Source of the DNA: Bradyrhizobium sp. ORS 285 | Lineage (GTDB): Bacteria; Pseudomonadota; Alphaproteobacteria; Rhizobiales; Xanthobacteraceae | Assembly (NCBI RefSeq): GCF_900176205.1 | Contig: NZ_LT859959.1 | Location: forward strand, 6,809,001 to 6,873,000 | Direction: 5' to 3' | DNA length: 64,000 nt | Shown: piece by piece, positions 36,881 through 47,847 of the stretch | Layout: every line of letters starts with the position of its first letter | Numbering within the stretch: the stretch's first letter is position 1 | Notes under the pieces: generated by a model | What the model was told of the DNA's origin: nothing | The model's database searches: none | The model's input: only the letters and a program-made list of their open reading frames with translations | Translations under genes and position numbers: made by a program

Positions 36881-37615
36881 GTGCAGCTTCGCTTTGTCGG
36901 CTGCGGTGACGCGTTCGGGTCGGGCGGCAGGTTCAACACCTGCTTCCATCTGACGGGCGCCGCGACCGACCTGCTGATCGACTGCGGCGCCTCGTCGCTC
37001 CCTGCGCTGAAGCGGCTCGGCATCGCCTGCAACGATGTCGGGCTGATCCTGATCACGCATTTCCACGGCGATCATTTCGCCGGTCTTCCCTTCCTGCTGC
37101 TCGATGCGCAGTTTTCGCGGCGAACGCAACCGCTGGTGATCGCCGGCCCCGCCGGCATCGCTGCGCGGCTGACGCAGGTGATGGAGGCGATGTTCGAGCA
37201 GTCCTCGAGCACGCCGCGCAAGTTCGAGCTGTCAGTGATCGAGCTCGCGCCCGGGCAGCTCGCGCGCTTCGGCGAGGTCGGCGTGACGCCGTTCACGGTC
37301 GTGCACGGCAACTCAGGCGGGCCGTTTCTCGGCTATCGCATCGAGGCCGAGGGCAAGATCGTCGCCTACACGGCCGACACCGAGTGGACGGACAGCCTGA
37401 TCCCACTCGGCCGCGACGCCGACCTGTTCATCGCCGAGGCCTACACGTTCGACAAGCCCGTGAAGAACCATCTCAGCCTCGCGGCACTCGAGACGCGTCT
37501 CGCGGAGATCAGGCCGAAACGGCTGGTGCTCACCCATCTGAGCGACGACATGCTGCGAAGGGTAGCGACCCTTCCTCACATAGCGGCGCATGACGGTATG
37601 ACGATTGATCTATAG
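36881..37615 (+). CDS. MBL-fold metallohydrolase, RNase Z-like
   Basis: 244-residue metallo-beta-lactamase protein. QLRFVGCGDAFGSGGRFNTCFHL opens the fold; LITHFHGDHFAGLPFLL is the HxHxDH metal motif; later motifs include VVHGNSGGPFLGYRI, AYTADTEWTD and LVLTHLSDDML. The overall layout resembles RNase Z/arylsulfatase-type hydrolases, but the exact substrate is not predictable. The start is a GTG with GAGAGGG upstream; no ATG is available. Confidence 0.87.
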   Translation: MQLRFVGCGDAFGSGGRFNTCFHLTGAATDLLIDCGASSLPALKRLGIACNDVGLILITHFHGDHFAGLPFLLLDAQFSRRTQPLVIAGPAGIAARLTQVMEAMFEQSSSTPRKFELSVIELAPGQLARFGEVGVTPFTVVHGNSGGPFLGYRIEAEGKIVAYTADTEWTDSLIPLGRDADLFIAEAYTFDKPVKNHLSLAALETRLAEIRPKRLVLTHLSDDMLRRVATLPHIAAHDGMTIDL

Positions 37616-37713
37616 CCTCATACCGGACGCAGCGGCTATCCTGAGCAAAGACCGGAGCTGAAATCCGCCGCAGCAGCGCGGCGGATGGGCCGGTATCGCG
37701 GGCGAGCATTCCA

Positions 37714-39042
37714 TTGCATTCACCGGGACCGAAAGCGCCGGCAGTCACGACCGCGCAGGTGTTTAACATCGCGGGTCCCGCGATGATCGCCAATCTGACC
37801 ACGCCGCTGATCGGCATCGTCTCGACCACGGCGATCGGCCGGCTCGGCGAGGCCGCGATGCTCGGCGGCGTCGCCATGGCCTCGGTGATCTTCGACTGCC
37901 TGTTCTGGCTGTTCGCCTTCCTGCGCGCCAGCACGCTGGCCTTCACCGCGCAGTCGCTCGGCGCCGGCGAAACCGACGAGATCCTGAGGGTGCTGATCCG
38001 CGGGCTGGCGCTGGCCGCGCTGATCGGCGTCGCATTGATCGTGCTGCAGCTGCCGCTGGCGGCGATCATCTTCGAGATCATGGGCGGCAGCGATGCCGTG
38101 CGGGGCGCCGCGCGCACCTACTTCATGATCCGGATCTGGTCGGCGCCGCTCGCGCTCGCCAACTACGTGCTGCTCGGCTGGCTGGTCGGGCTGGCGCGCG
38201 CAAGGCTGGCGCTGGCGGTGCAGGTCGCGATCAACCTGATCAACATGGCAGCGACCATTCTGCTCGTGCAGGTGCTGGAGGCCGGCATTGCTGGTGCGGC
38301 GATCGCGGCTGTCATCGCCGAGGCCATCGGCGTCGCGATCGGCCTCGTGCTGGCGCGGCGGCTGGTGGCGACGACGAACGGGCTGTCGCTGCCATCGCTG
38401 CTCGAGCGCGCCAAGCTGATGCAAATGATGGCGGTCAATCGCGACATCATGATCCGCACCGCGGCGATGATCGTGGCCTTCCTGTTCTTCACCTCGCAGG
38501 GCGCGCGCGCCGGCGACACCACGCTGGCAGCGAATGCGGTGCTGAACAATTTCCTGCTCGTCGCCGCGTTCTTCCTCGACGGCCTCGCCAACGCCGCCGA
38601 GCAGCTCTGCGGCCATGCCTATGGCGCGCGCAACCGCGACGCCTTCGCCGGCGCCACGCGGCTGGTGCTCGCCTGGGGCTTTGGCTTCGCACTTGTGGTC
38701 GCCGTGATCTTCGTGTTGTTCGGCCCGCTGCTGATCGACGTGATGACGTCGAGCGAGGCGGTGCGTAGCGCCGCGCGCGACTATCTGCCGTTCGTGGTGG
38801 TGTCGCCGCTGGTCTCGGTGTTCGCCTTCGCGTTCGACGGCGTCTACATCGGCGCCACCTGGGCGCGCGACATGCGCAACCTGATGATCGCCGCACTGAT
38901 CGTGTTTCTCGACACCTGGCTGGCGCTGCGCGGCTTCGGCAACACGGGATTGTGGGTCGCGATGCTGAGCTTCTACGCCGCTCGCGGCGGCTTCCAGGCG
39001 GCACGCTATCCGGCGTTGTTGAGAGCGTCGTTCGGGAAGTAG
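37714..39042 (+). CDS. MATE family efflux transporter (DinF type)
   Basis: 442-residue inner-membrane antiporter with about 12 helices in two homologous bundles (FNIAGPAMIANLTTPLIGIVSTTAIGRLG starts the first; NRDIMIRTAAMIVAFLFFTSQGARAG starts the second). DinF/NorM-like MATE proteins export cationic drugs or metabolites using Na+ or H+. No ATG precedes the first helix in frame; a TTG at 37714 gives the complete N-terminus and an upstream in-frame stop lies at 37642. Confidence 0.88.
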   Translation: MHSPGPKAPAVTTAQVFNIAGPAMIANLTTPLIGIVSTTAIGRLGEAAMLGGVAMASVIFDCLFWLFAFLRASTLAFTAQSLGAGETDEILRVLIRGLALAALIGVALIVLQLPLAAIIFEIMGGSDAVRGAARTYFMIRIWSAPLALANYVLLGWLVGLARARLALAVQVAINLINMAATILLVQVLEAGIAGAAIAAVIAEAIGVAIGLVLARRLVATTNGLSLPSLLERAKLMQMMAVNRDIMIRTAAMIVAFLFFTSQGARAGDTTLAANAVLNNFLLVAAFFLDGLANAAEQLCGHAYGARNRDAFAGATRLVLAWGFGFALVVAVIFVLFGPLLIDVMTSSEAVRSAARDYLPFVVVSPLVSVFAFAFDGVYIGATWARDMRNLMIAALIVFLDTWLALRGFGNTGLWVAMLSFYAARGGFQAARYPALLRASFGK

Positions 39043-39060
39043 ATCGGCGACGCTGGATGC

Positions 39061-39147
39061 GTAGGGTGGCAAAGCGGCCGCCGCAGGCGGTAGCGTGCCC
39101 ACCGTCTTGCCGCGAATGGTGGGCACGCTTCGCTTTGCCCACCCTAC
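39061..39147. repeat. palindromic repeat, GTAGGGTGGCAAAGCG family
   Basis: Arms GTAGGGTGGCAAAGCG...GCGTGCCCACC and GGTGGGCACGCTTCGCTTTGCCCACCCTAC, with a partly substituted left arm. It lies between convergent genes (MATE and pyrD). Same family as 14396-14482 and 43519-43592. Confidence 0.87.
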
Positions 39148-39172
39148 ATTCTTTGCTGACGAGGCAATCCGT

Positions 39173-40267
39173 CTAAACCGGCCAGTCCTCCGCCGTGATC
39201 GTCGCCGCATCCGCGCCGACGATCTCCGACAGTGAATCTCGCCCGGTCCGCAGCAAGGTCGAGGTCAGATCCGCCTTGATGCTCTCGACCAGGCCGAGGC
39301 CCTTGTAGACCAGCGAGGAATACAGCTGGATCAGGCTGGCGCCGGCGCGGATCTTGGTCAGTGCGGCGCCGCCGGTGTCGATGCCGCCGACGCCGATCAG
39401 CGGAAATGCCCCTTCGACGCGGACGAAAGTCTCGGCCACCATGCGCGTCGAGAGCCGGAACAGCGGCCGGCCGGACAGACCGCCCTGCTCCTTGGCGCGC
39501 AGCTGCTCGCGCAAGGAGTTGGGCCGGGCGAGCGTCGTGTTCGAAACGATCATGCCGTCGACGCCGCGCGAGCGCGCGACGTGCACGACGTCGTCGAGCT
39601 CGGCGAGGCTGAGATCGGGCGCGATCTTGAGCAGCACCGGGGTGTCGCCGGCCTTGCGGCGGACGCGGTCGCGCGCCTCCAGCACCTTGGAGAGCAGCTC
39701 GTCGAGCTGCGAGGCCTGCTGCAGGTTGCGCAGACCCGGCGTGTTCGGCGAGGAGATGTTGACGGTGAAATAGCTCGCCACCGGCGCGAAGGTCTCGATC
39801 AGCTTGACGTAGTCGGCGACGCGGTCGGTGGAATCCTTGTTGGCCCCGACATTGACGCCGACGATGCCGCCCTGGCTGGCGCGGCCGGCCAAGCGTCGCA
39901 GCACGATCTCGGCGCCGTCATTGTTGAAGCCCATGCGGTTGATGACCGCCTCGTCGCGCTCCAGGCGGAACAGCCGCGGCCGCGGGTTGCCGCTCTGCGG
40001 CAGGGGCGTCACCGAGCCGATCTCGACGAAGCCGAAGCCGAGCCGCAGCAGCGCGTCCGGCACCTCCGCGTTCTTGTCGAAGCCTGCGGCCATGCCGACC
40101 GGGTTGGGGAAGTTGAGGCCGAACGCCCGCACCGCGAGCTTGGCATCATCGGGCCGCGGCTTCACGGCGGGCAGCAGCTTGAGGCCCTGGATGGCGAGCC
40201 GGTGCGCATCCTCGGCGTCGAGCCAGCGGAGCAGCGGCAGCGAGAGCTGGTCAAAAGCGCGGATCAC
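39173..40267 (-). CDS. pyrD: dihydroorotate dehydrogenase (quinone)
   Basis: Class 2, membrane-associated FMN enzyme of pyrimidine synthesis that oxidises dihydroorotate to orotate. The 364 residues show FPNPVGMAAGFDKNAEVPDALLRLGFGFVEIGSVTP, GVNVGANKDSTDRVADYV, FTVNISSPNTPGLRNLQ and GVGGIDTGGAALTKIRAGASLIQLYS, the family's FMN and substrate motifs. The GTG start overlaps the DUF952 gene's TGA (GTGA), so it is translationally coupled to it. Confidence 0.95.
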   Translation of the reverse strand: MIRAFDQLSLPLLRWLDAEDAHRLAIQGLKLLPAVKPRPDDAKLAVRAFGLNFPNPVGMAAGFDKNAEVPDALLRLGFGFVEIGSVTPLPQSGNPRPRLFRLERDEAVINRMGFNNDGAEIVLRRLAGRASQGGIVGVNVGANKDSTDRVADYVKLIETFAPVASYFTVNISSPNTPGLRNLQQASQLDELLSKVLEARDRVRRKAGDTPVLLKIAPDLSLAELDDVVHVARSRGVDGMIVSNTTLARPNSLREQLRAKEQGGLSGRPLFRLSTRMVAETFVRVEGAFPLIGVGGIDTGGAALTKIRAGASLIQLYSSLVYKGLGLVESIKADLTSTLLRTGRDSLSEIVGADAATITAEDWPV

Positions 40268-40608
40268 GGCTTCAGGTCCGGAATGTCGTGGCCGCCATCG
40301 GCCCGGCTGTGCATCTGGTGAACGGCGGTGACGGCGCCCGGATCGAGCTCGCCATAGAGGTGCGGGAAAAGCTCGTCGTTGCGCGACCGCTCCCAGCGCA
40401 AGCCTGGGCCGAGCGCGTCGGCCTCGACCTCGACAAGGAACAGCGCGCTCTGCCCGAAAAAATGCTTCCGGGCGGTCTCCGGCACCTGGGAGGCGGTCGA
40501 AAAATGGATGAAGCCGTCGCGCAGATCGTCCGCGCTGCCGCGGTAGACACCCTGCCGCTCCGCCTCGCGCCAGGCCGAAGCTGAGCAGATTTTGTAGATT
40601 TTGGGCAC
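40264..40608 (-). CDS. DUF952 domain-containing protein
   Basis: 114 residues: KIYKICSASAWREAERQGVYRGSADDLRDGFIHFSTASQVPETARKHF is the DUF952 signature, and VHQMHSRADGGHDIPDLKP closes the protein. The function of DUF952 is unknown; the domain resembles ADP-ribosyltransferase-like folds in some analyses. A GTG at 40608 gives the family N-terminus. The pair DUF952-pyrD is a common alphaproteobacterial arrangement. Confidence 0.85.
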   Translation of the reverse strand: MPKIYKICSASAWREAERQGVYRGSADDLRDGFIHFSTASQVPETARKHFFGQSALFLVEVEADALGPGLRWERSRNDELFPHLYGELDPGAVTAVHQMHSRADGGHDIPDLKP

Positions 40609-40890
40609 CTTCGCGCGGTCCTGGCTTGATCTTGAGTTTGCTGATGTTTTCGGGAGCGGCCGACCGTATCGGCAGGGGCTTTCGAACTCAAGCATCGATT
40701 GCCCTGAAGTGGCGCCGCCCGGCCCGCGAAGGTTGTGCCCGTGGCAACACGGGTTTTCCTGGGTGCAGCCGGTTCCCTCAGCAAGGATTAACGGAATTCG
40801 GCTTTTCTAGAGGTCGCGATTCGCCCCGCGCCGCCGGCGCTGATGGGCCGCATTGTTTGCCTGCATCACACTTGATCTTTGGAGATTGCC

Positions 40891-41652
40891 ATGGACCGCC
40901 GCAACGTTTTGAAGGCCCTTGCGGGGCTCGCCCTCTGCCCCGTCTGCGCCCAGCCGGGCTTCGCCGCCGAAGGGGCGCCGCATTGGAGCTATGAGGGCGC
41001 GACCGGCCCCGCCAAATGGGGTGATCTCGATGCCGCCAACAAGGTGTGCAGCGTCGGCACCCAGCAATCCCCGATCGATATCGAGCATCCGACCCAGGCG
41101 CGCCTGGCCGACTTCAAGCTGAACTGGGCCAAGAGCGCAGAGACCATCGTCAACAACGGCCACACCATCCAGCTCAACTTCCCCGACGGCAGCAGCACGC
41201 TGAAGCTCGACGGCACCACCTACAAGCTGCTGCAGGTGCACTTCCATCGCCCGAGCGAACACCAGATCGGCGGCAAGAACTATCCGATGGAAGCGCATTT
41301 CGTTCACCGCGCTGCTTCGGGCGGGCTCGCGGTGGTCGGCGTGCTGATGACCACCGGCCGACCCAATCCGGCTTTCGCTCAGATCGTCGCGACGATGCCG
41401 GACAAGGAAGGCCCTGCGGTGAAGGCCGATGCGCGCATCAATCCCAACATGATGCTGCCGAACCGCCGCTCCTATTATCGCTATGCCGGGTCGCTGACGA
41501 CGCCGCCCTGCTCGGAGGTGGTCGAGTGGCTGCTGCTGGCCGATCCGATCCAGGTGGCGGAAGCCGACGTGGCGAAATTCGCCAAGCTCTATCCGATGAA
41601 CGCCCGCCCGGTGCAGAAGCTCGACCGCCGGTTTGTGTTGCAGGGGGTCTAA
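40891..41652 (+). CDS. alpha-type carbonic anhydrase, exported
   Basis: 253 residues with a signal peptide (MDRRNVLKALAGLALCPVCAQPGFAA). It interconverts CO2 and bicarbonate in the periplasm. Zinc ligands are H117 and H119 (LLQVHFHRPSEH) and H136 (MEAHFVHR); QQSPIDI and YRYAGSLTTPPCSEVVEW are further alpha-class landmarks. C53 and the cysteine of TPPC should form the class's disulfide. ATG 40891 is supported by GGAG 8 nt upstream; an in-frame ATG 12 nt earlier is less likely. Confidence 0.95.
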   Translation: MDRRNVLKALAGLALCPVCAQPGFAAEGAPHWSYEGATGPAKWGDLDAANKVCSVGTQQSPIDIEHPTQARLADFKLNWAKSAETIVNNGHTIQLNFPDGSSTLKLDGTTYKLLQVHFHRPSEHQIGGKNYPMEAHFVHRAASGGLAVVGVLMTTGRPNPAFAQIVATMPDKEGPAVKADARINPNMMLPNRRSYYRYAGSLTTPPCSEVVEWLLLADPIQVAEADVAKFAKLYPMNARPVQKLDRRFVLQGV

Positions 41653-41699
41653 AAGGGGCGCCGGCCGCTTCGAACTGAGGCGGCCGCCAAGCATTCCGC

Positions 41700-41822
41700 T
41701 GTCGTCCCGGCCTCCGAGCCGGGACCCATACCGCGGATTGCTGGTTGGTTTGGAAGGTGGCGGAGATCCTCCGCCACACAACGGCCGGTGGCTATGGGTC
41801 CCGGCTCAAGGCCGGGACGACA
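41700..41822. repeat. paired inverted repeat, TGTCGTCCCGGC..GCCGGGACCCATA family
   Basis: Arms at 41700-41730 and 41793-41822 of the same architecture as 30734-30849 (TGTCGTCCC...GGGACCCATA and TATGGGTCCC...GGGACGACA). Between them is a separate perfect 8-bp hairpin GTGGCGGA / TCCGCCAC (41757-41777). It lies between convergent genes. Confidence 0.85.
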
Positions 41823-41849
41823 CCATTTGCGGAGTGAAGAGCGTGGGCC

Positions 41850-44511
<2,662 letters not shown>

Positions 44512-44613
44512 CAGCGCTCCCGATGGTCAGCGCGCGTTATAGACCATCCCGGCGCAATTTCGAGGCTGGAGGAGGGCTCCACGGCCCCCGCCCCGCCACT
44601 GGCGTTAACGCGC

Positions 44614-45210
44614 TCAGAGGTATTTCTTCAGGTCCGAGGCGGCTTCCTCGGGGGTCCGCTTCAGGTTGAACGGAGCGACGAAGCGGCCGTTGCGATCCAT
44701 CAGATAGACCAAGGCGGTGTGGTCCATGGTGTAATCGCCGTCCTTGAGCGGGACCTTCTTGGCATAGACGCGGTATTCGGTGAGAACCTTGGCCAGCACC
44801 TCGGGATCGCCGGTCAGCCCCTTCAGATGCGGGTCGAAGCTGGAGAGGTAGTCCTTCATCGTCGCCGGATTGTCGCGCTCGGGATCGACCGAGATGAAGT
44901 AGGCGTTGACGCCGTCCGCGTCCTTGCCCATCGCCCGCAGCACCTCGGAGATCTCGAACAGCGAGGTCGGGCAGACGTCCGGGCAGTGCGTGAAGCCGAA
45001 GAAGATCAGGGTCGGGCGGCCTTCGAGGCTTTTCTCGGTGACGACGGCACCGGTCTGGTCGGTGAGCTGGAACGGCCCCCCGATCGCCGCCGGCGCCGCG
45101 ATGTTGCGGCCACCGCCGCCCATCACGAGGAACATCCCCGCCAGCCCGATCAACAGGCTCAGGGCAAAGGCTCCGACGATCACCAGGGGGCGGATGGCAT
45201 TGGACGACAT
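44614..45210 (-). CDS. SCO/SenC family copper chaperone
   Basis: 198 residues with one N-terminal membrane helix (about 8-30) and a periplasmic thioredoxin-like domain. Copper ligands are C76 and C80 (THCPDVCPTS) and the distal histidine in YTMDHTALVYL. SCO proteins deliver copper to the CuA centre of cytochrome oxidase subunit II; the cox genes at the left edge of the window are plausible clients, though 44 kb away. A small membrane protein gene lies 21 nt upstream on the same strand. Confidence 0.93.
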   Translation of the reverse strand: MSSNAIRPLVIVGAFALSLLIGLAGMFLVMGGGGRNIAAPAAIGGPFQLTDQTGAVVTEKSLEGRPTLIFFGFTHCPDVCPTSLFEISEVLRAMGKDADGVNAYFISVDPERDNPATMKDYLSSFDPHLKGLTGDPEVLAKVLTEYRVYAKKVPLKDGDYTMDHTALVYLMDRNGRFVAPFNLKRTPEEAASDLKKYL

Positions 45211-45231
45211 GCCGTGTTCCTTATCTCTGTC

Positions 45232-45414
45232 TCAGAAGCAGGCGCTGAAGCCGGCCGCGATCATTTCGAAGAACACCGCGGTCCCGTAATGCGCCCACAG
45301 CGTCACGGCCCCGACGACCAAGCCGAAGGCCAGAACCGCAGCCGCGATCGCCGGTGCGGTCAAACGGCGGCCGGGACCGGACGATATCTCTTGCTGCGCT
45401 GAAAGAGGCTGCAT
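45232..45414 (-). CDS. 60-residue membrane protein upstream of SCO
   Basis: MQPLSAQQEISSGPGRRLTAPAIAAAVLAFGLVVGAVTLWAHYGTAVFFEMIAAGFSACF: one membrane helix (about 20-40) with a second hydrophobic segment at the end. I do not recognise the family. Proximity to the SCO gene (21 nt) suggests a part in oxidase assembly. ATG 45414 is preferred over 45456. Confidence 0.65.
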   Translation of the reverse strand: MQPLSAQQEISSGPGRRLTAPAIAAAVLAFGLVVGAVTLWAHYGTAVFFEMIAAGFSACF

Positions 45415-45557
45415 GATGGCGTGCCCACTTCGCGGGGCACTGGCCTGAAATGGCACACGCCGTGACCCGTCTCGACCTTTGAAATAGGCCGCAGCGGCGG
45501 GCGAGGCAAGCGCTCAGGCGCTTGCCGAGGTCGAGAGGTCGCGGAGAGACGGCTGGA

Positions 45558-46082
45558 TCAGTGCGAGGCCGAGGCCTTGGCGGCGGCCGGCGAGATCGCC
45601 GGAGCGTTCGGGGCAACCTGCGGCGCCGACGGCGAGGAGGCCTGGGCGTCCATGTAGCACGGCTTGTACATCGCCTGCAGCTCCCTGCCCTTCAGGAAGA
45701 TCATCCGCGGGGTCAGGCCGCCACGCTGGGTGATCCAGCGGCGGATCGGCGACGGATACATCGAATACAGCATCTGGGTCGCCTCGGGGTTGGTGACGGC
45801 CCGGCCATTGGCGCCGAAATCCCAGGCGGCATGGAAGCCGAGATTGGCATGCGAGGTGACGCAGATCTTGTCGTGCGGAACGGCGCCGAGCACGATGGTG
45901 CAGGCCGACGCGCACAGGCCGTCGATGATCACATACTCACCGGACGACCGCAGGCCCTGGTACTTGTCGACATAGGTCCCGATCCGACCACCGCGGTCAT
46001 CGGCAATGCGGACCACGGCCTGGCTCGCACTGACACCCGACAGCAAGAGAACGACCGCGAGCAACCCCGTCCAGAATTTCAT
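45558..46082 (-). CDS. exported protein with CASAC motif (ClpP-like fold suggested)
   Basis: 174 residues with a clear signal peptide (MKFWTGLLAVVLLLSGVSASQA). VVRIADDRGGRIGTYVDKYQGLRSSGEYVIIDGLCASACTIVLGAVPHDKICVTSHANLGFHAAWDF resembles the nucleophile-loop region of periplasmic ClpP-like proteins, with a serine inside CASAC and a histidine in GFHAA. The C-terminus is Ala/Pro-rich. Function unknown. The membrane-anchored protein at 22749-23603 shares the CASAC motif. Confidence 0.75.
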   Translation of the reverse strand: MKFWTGLLAVVLLLSGVSASQAVVRIADDRGGRIGTYVDKYQGLRSSGEYVIIDGLCASACTIVLGAVPHDKICVTSHANLGFHAAWDFGANGRAVTNPEATQMLYSMYPSPIRRWITQRGGLTPRMIFLKGRELQAMYKPCYMDAQASSPSAPQVAPNAPAISPAAAKASASH

Positions 46083-46766
46083 GTCGAGCCCCAGTTCAAC
46101 CCGGCGAAGCCGATCTGACCGACTGTGACGCGCCTCGCATGATGGAAGTCACGTGATGCGCTTGTTGTGATGCTTGGACTGCGGCGGACCTTGCAATCAC
46201 GAGTCCTTCCCCAGACCGGAACGTGAAAGCCAAATCCAAATCGCACATGCAGCGTGTTGCGAGATCGTGTTTTTGTCCAGGACGGTGCAGCAGCGCGAAC
46301 CAAATTCAGGGCAAGTGTTGCAGGCCCGCTGCACCATCCGGTTGCTGGCGGGAAAAAATCGCCTGACTTGGCTCAGAGCATGGCAGTTGCGCCACGGGCG
46401 GGGCGACGGCCCGGCATGATTCGCCCACAGGCGCGGCATTCGCATCACGGCAGCGCAAAAGACCCCGGGAAAACCCGGGGGTCCCAAGCGGAACCGCGGG
46501 CGTGCGCGCGAAGATGCGCTGCATTCGGGGACAGGAGATTCGGTGCGGTATCCTCGTCCACGCGACCATGGTGATCGCGGACCAGGGCATGAGGTGGGCG
46601 GCCGTGAGACGGGTGGTCACGCAACCAAAGCTGCCGGCGCAACATCTGACCGGCTCGGCTAAGGATCTCATGACGCGACACGTCTCTCGACGTGTGCCGT
46701 TTCGTGCGGGCAGCGGACCAAACAGTTCGACGCGCGCGTCAGCGTCCGCGCGCTGGCGCGCGGCGG
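46083..46766. other. 684-nt stretch without a convincing gene
   Basis: Open frames on both strands here have codon use unlike the neighbours and no ribosome sites; I call none. The only structure seen is a GC-rich hairpin at 46461-46483. Composition is close to the backbone, so this may be a decayed gene or long untranslated region. Confidence 0.5.
46461..46483. terminator. GC-rich hairpin in the empty region
   Basis: GACCCCGGG / CCCGGGGGTC around an AAAA loop, with one unpaired G. No U-tract follows, so the terminator role is only possible. Confidence 0.35.
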
Positions 46767-47126
46767 CTAATCGTTCGGCAGGCGAATGCGCGCGCCAAAG
46801 GTGACCAGCGGCGCATCGGCGGCGCCGAGCTGGATCTGCCGCTCCGGCACTTCCTGATAGCTGCCGTCTTCAGTCTTTCTTAACTCGTATTGCCAGACCG
46901 TTAACGTCTCGCCGCGCGCGAGCGCATCATGGATGCGCGCGGCGCCGCGTCCCGGCAGCTTGACGAGATCATCACGCATCACGCCGATCACCGTCGGGCT
47001 CTCACCGCGATGCAGCTCGAAGAACACCATGCGATTGGGCTTGTCCTGCGGCTTGAGCACGGTGTCCGCCGTGAACAGCACGAGACAGATCGCAACCGCG
47101 ATCAACTTCCAAGTATCGGACAACAT
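46767..47126 (-). CDS. hypothetical membrane-anchored protein
   Basis: 119 residues with an N-terminal hydrophobic helix (TWKLIAVAICLVLFTADTVL) and a soluble periplasmic part (RMVFFELHRGESPTVIGVMRDDLVKLPGRGAARIHDALARGETLTVWQYE...). I do not recognise the family. ATG 47126 is chosen over a TTG three codons upstream. It stands alone, 167 nt from the divergent SnoaL-like gene. Confidence 0.65.
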   Translation of the reverse strand: MLSDTWKLIAVAICLVLFTADTVLKPQDKPNRMVFFELHRGESPTVIGVMRDDLVKLPGRGAARIHDALARGETLTVWQYELRKTEDGSYQEVPERQIQLGAADAPLVTFGARIRLPND

Positions 47127-47293
47127 GCGACGCAAATCCCCCGCACCGTCTCTGTGCGCTGGGTAGGCCTCGCGCAGAGAAGCGGCAACTTACAGTTTGG
47201 TCATGCCAAATGAGATGACGTCGGAGGTAATCGATTCGATGCGCGGCGTGCGCGATCTTCGGCTCCTCATCGTTCACAACATGGAGAGCAGAG

Positions 47294-47659
47294 ATGACCG
47301 ACATCGCCGCAATCGCCGACGGCTACATTGCGCTGTGGAATGAACGCGACGACGTCGAGCGCCGCGCCCGGCTCGCGCGTCAATGGACAGCGGATGCCAG
47401 CTATGTCGATCCGCTGATGCAGGGCGATGGAGTCGACGGCATCGACGCGCTGGTGAGCGGTGTGCAGCAGCGCTTCCCGGAGTTTCGCTTCCGCCAGCTC
47501 GGCGCCGCCGACGGCCACGGCAATTATGTCCGCTTTTCCTGGGGGCTGGGTCCTGACAAGGCGGACTGTCCGATCCAGGGCACGGATTTCGTCGAGCTGG
47601 CCGATGGTCGCATCCGGCGCGTCACCGGCTTTCTCGACAAGGTCCCGGAGGGCGCCTGA
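47294..47659 (+). CDS. SnoaL-like / NTF2-fold protein
   Basis: 121 residues: MTDIAAIADGYIALWNERDDVERRARLARQWTADASYVDPLMQGDGVDGI is the usual start of a SnoaL-like polyketide-cyclase-type domain, and FVELADGRIRRVTGFLDKV its end. The substrate is unknown. GGAGAGCAG precedes the ATG. It is a different subfamily from the NTF2-like protein at 17808-18206. Confidence 0.82.
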   Translation: MTDIAAIADGYIALWNERDDVERRARLARQWTADASYVDPLMQGDGVDGIDALVSGVQQRFPEFRFRQLGAADGHGNYVRFSWGLGPDKADCPIQGTDFVELADGRIRRVTGFLDKVPEGA

Positions 47660-47847
47660 CCTCGAAGGCGGCGCTGCATCCGCGCGAATCCGCTCAAGCG
47701 ACATGGCAGACCGCGCCCCGGCTTTGACAGGCTGCCATGCCGAGGCAAGCGAGCACATGCCGGGGGATTGCGCTACGTCAACGTCGGTCCTGACCCGCGG
47801 CTGCAAGACGCAGCCGGTGCGACGATTCAGGATCGCCGGAGGCGCGG

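Noticed and set aside
46502..46804. Open frames in the 684-nt gap right of the CASAC-motif exported protein
   Set aside because: No ribosome sites, atypical composition, no recognisable domain; left as non-coding.
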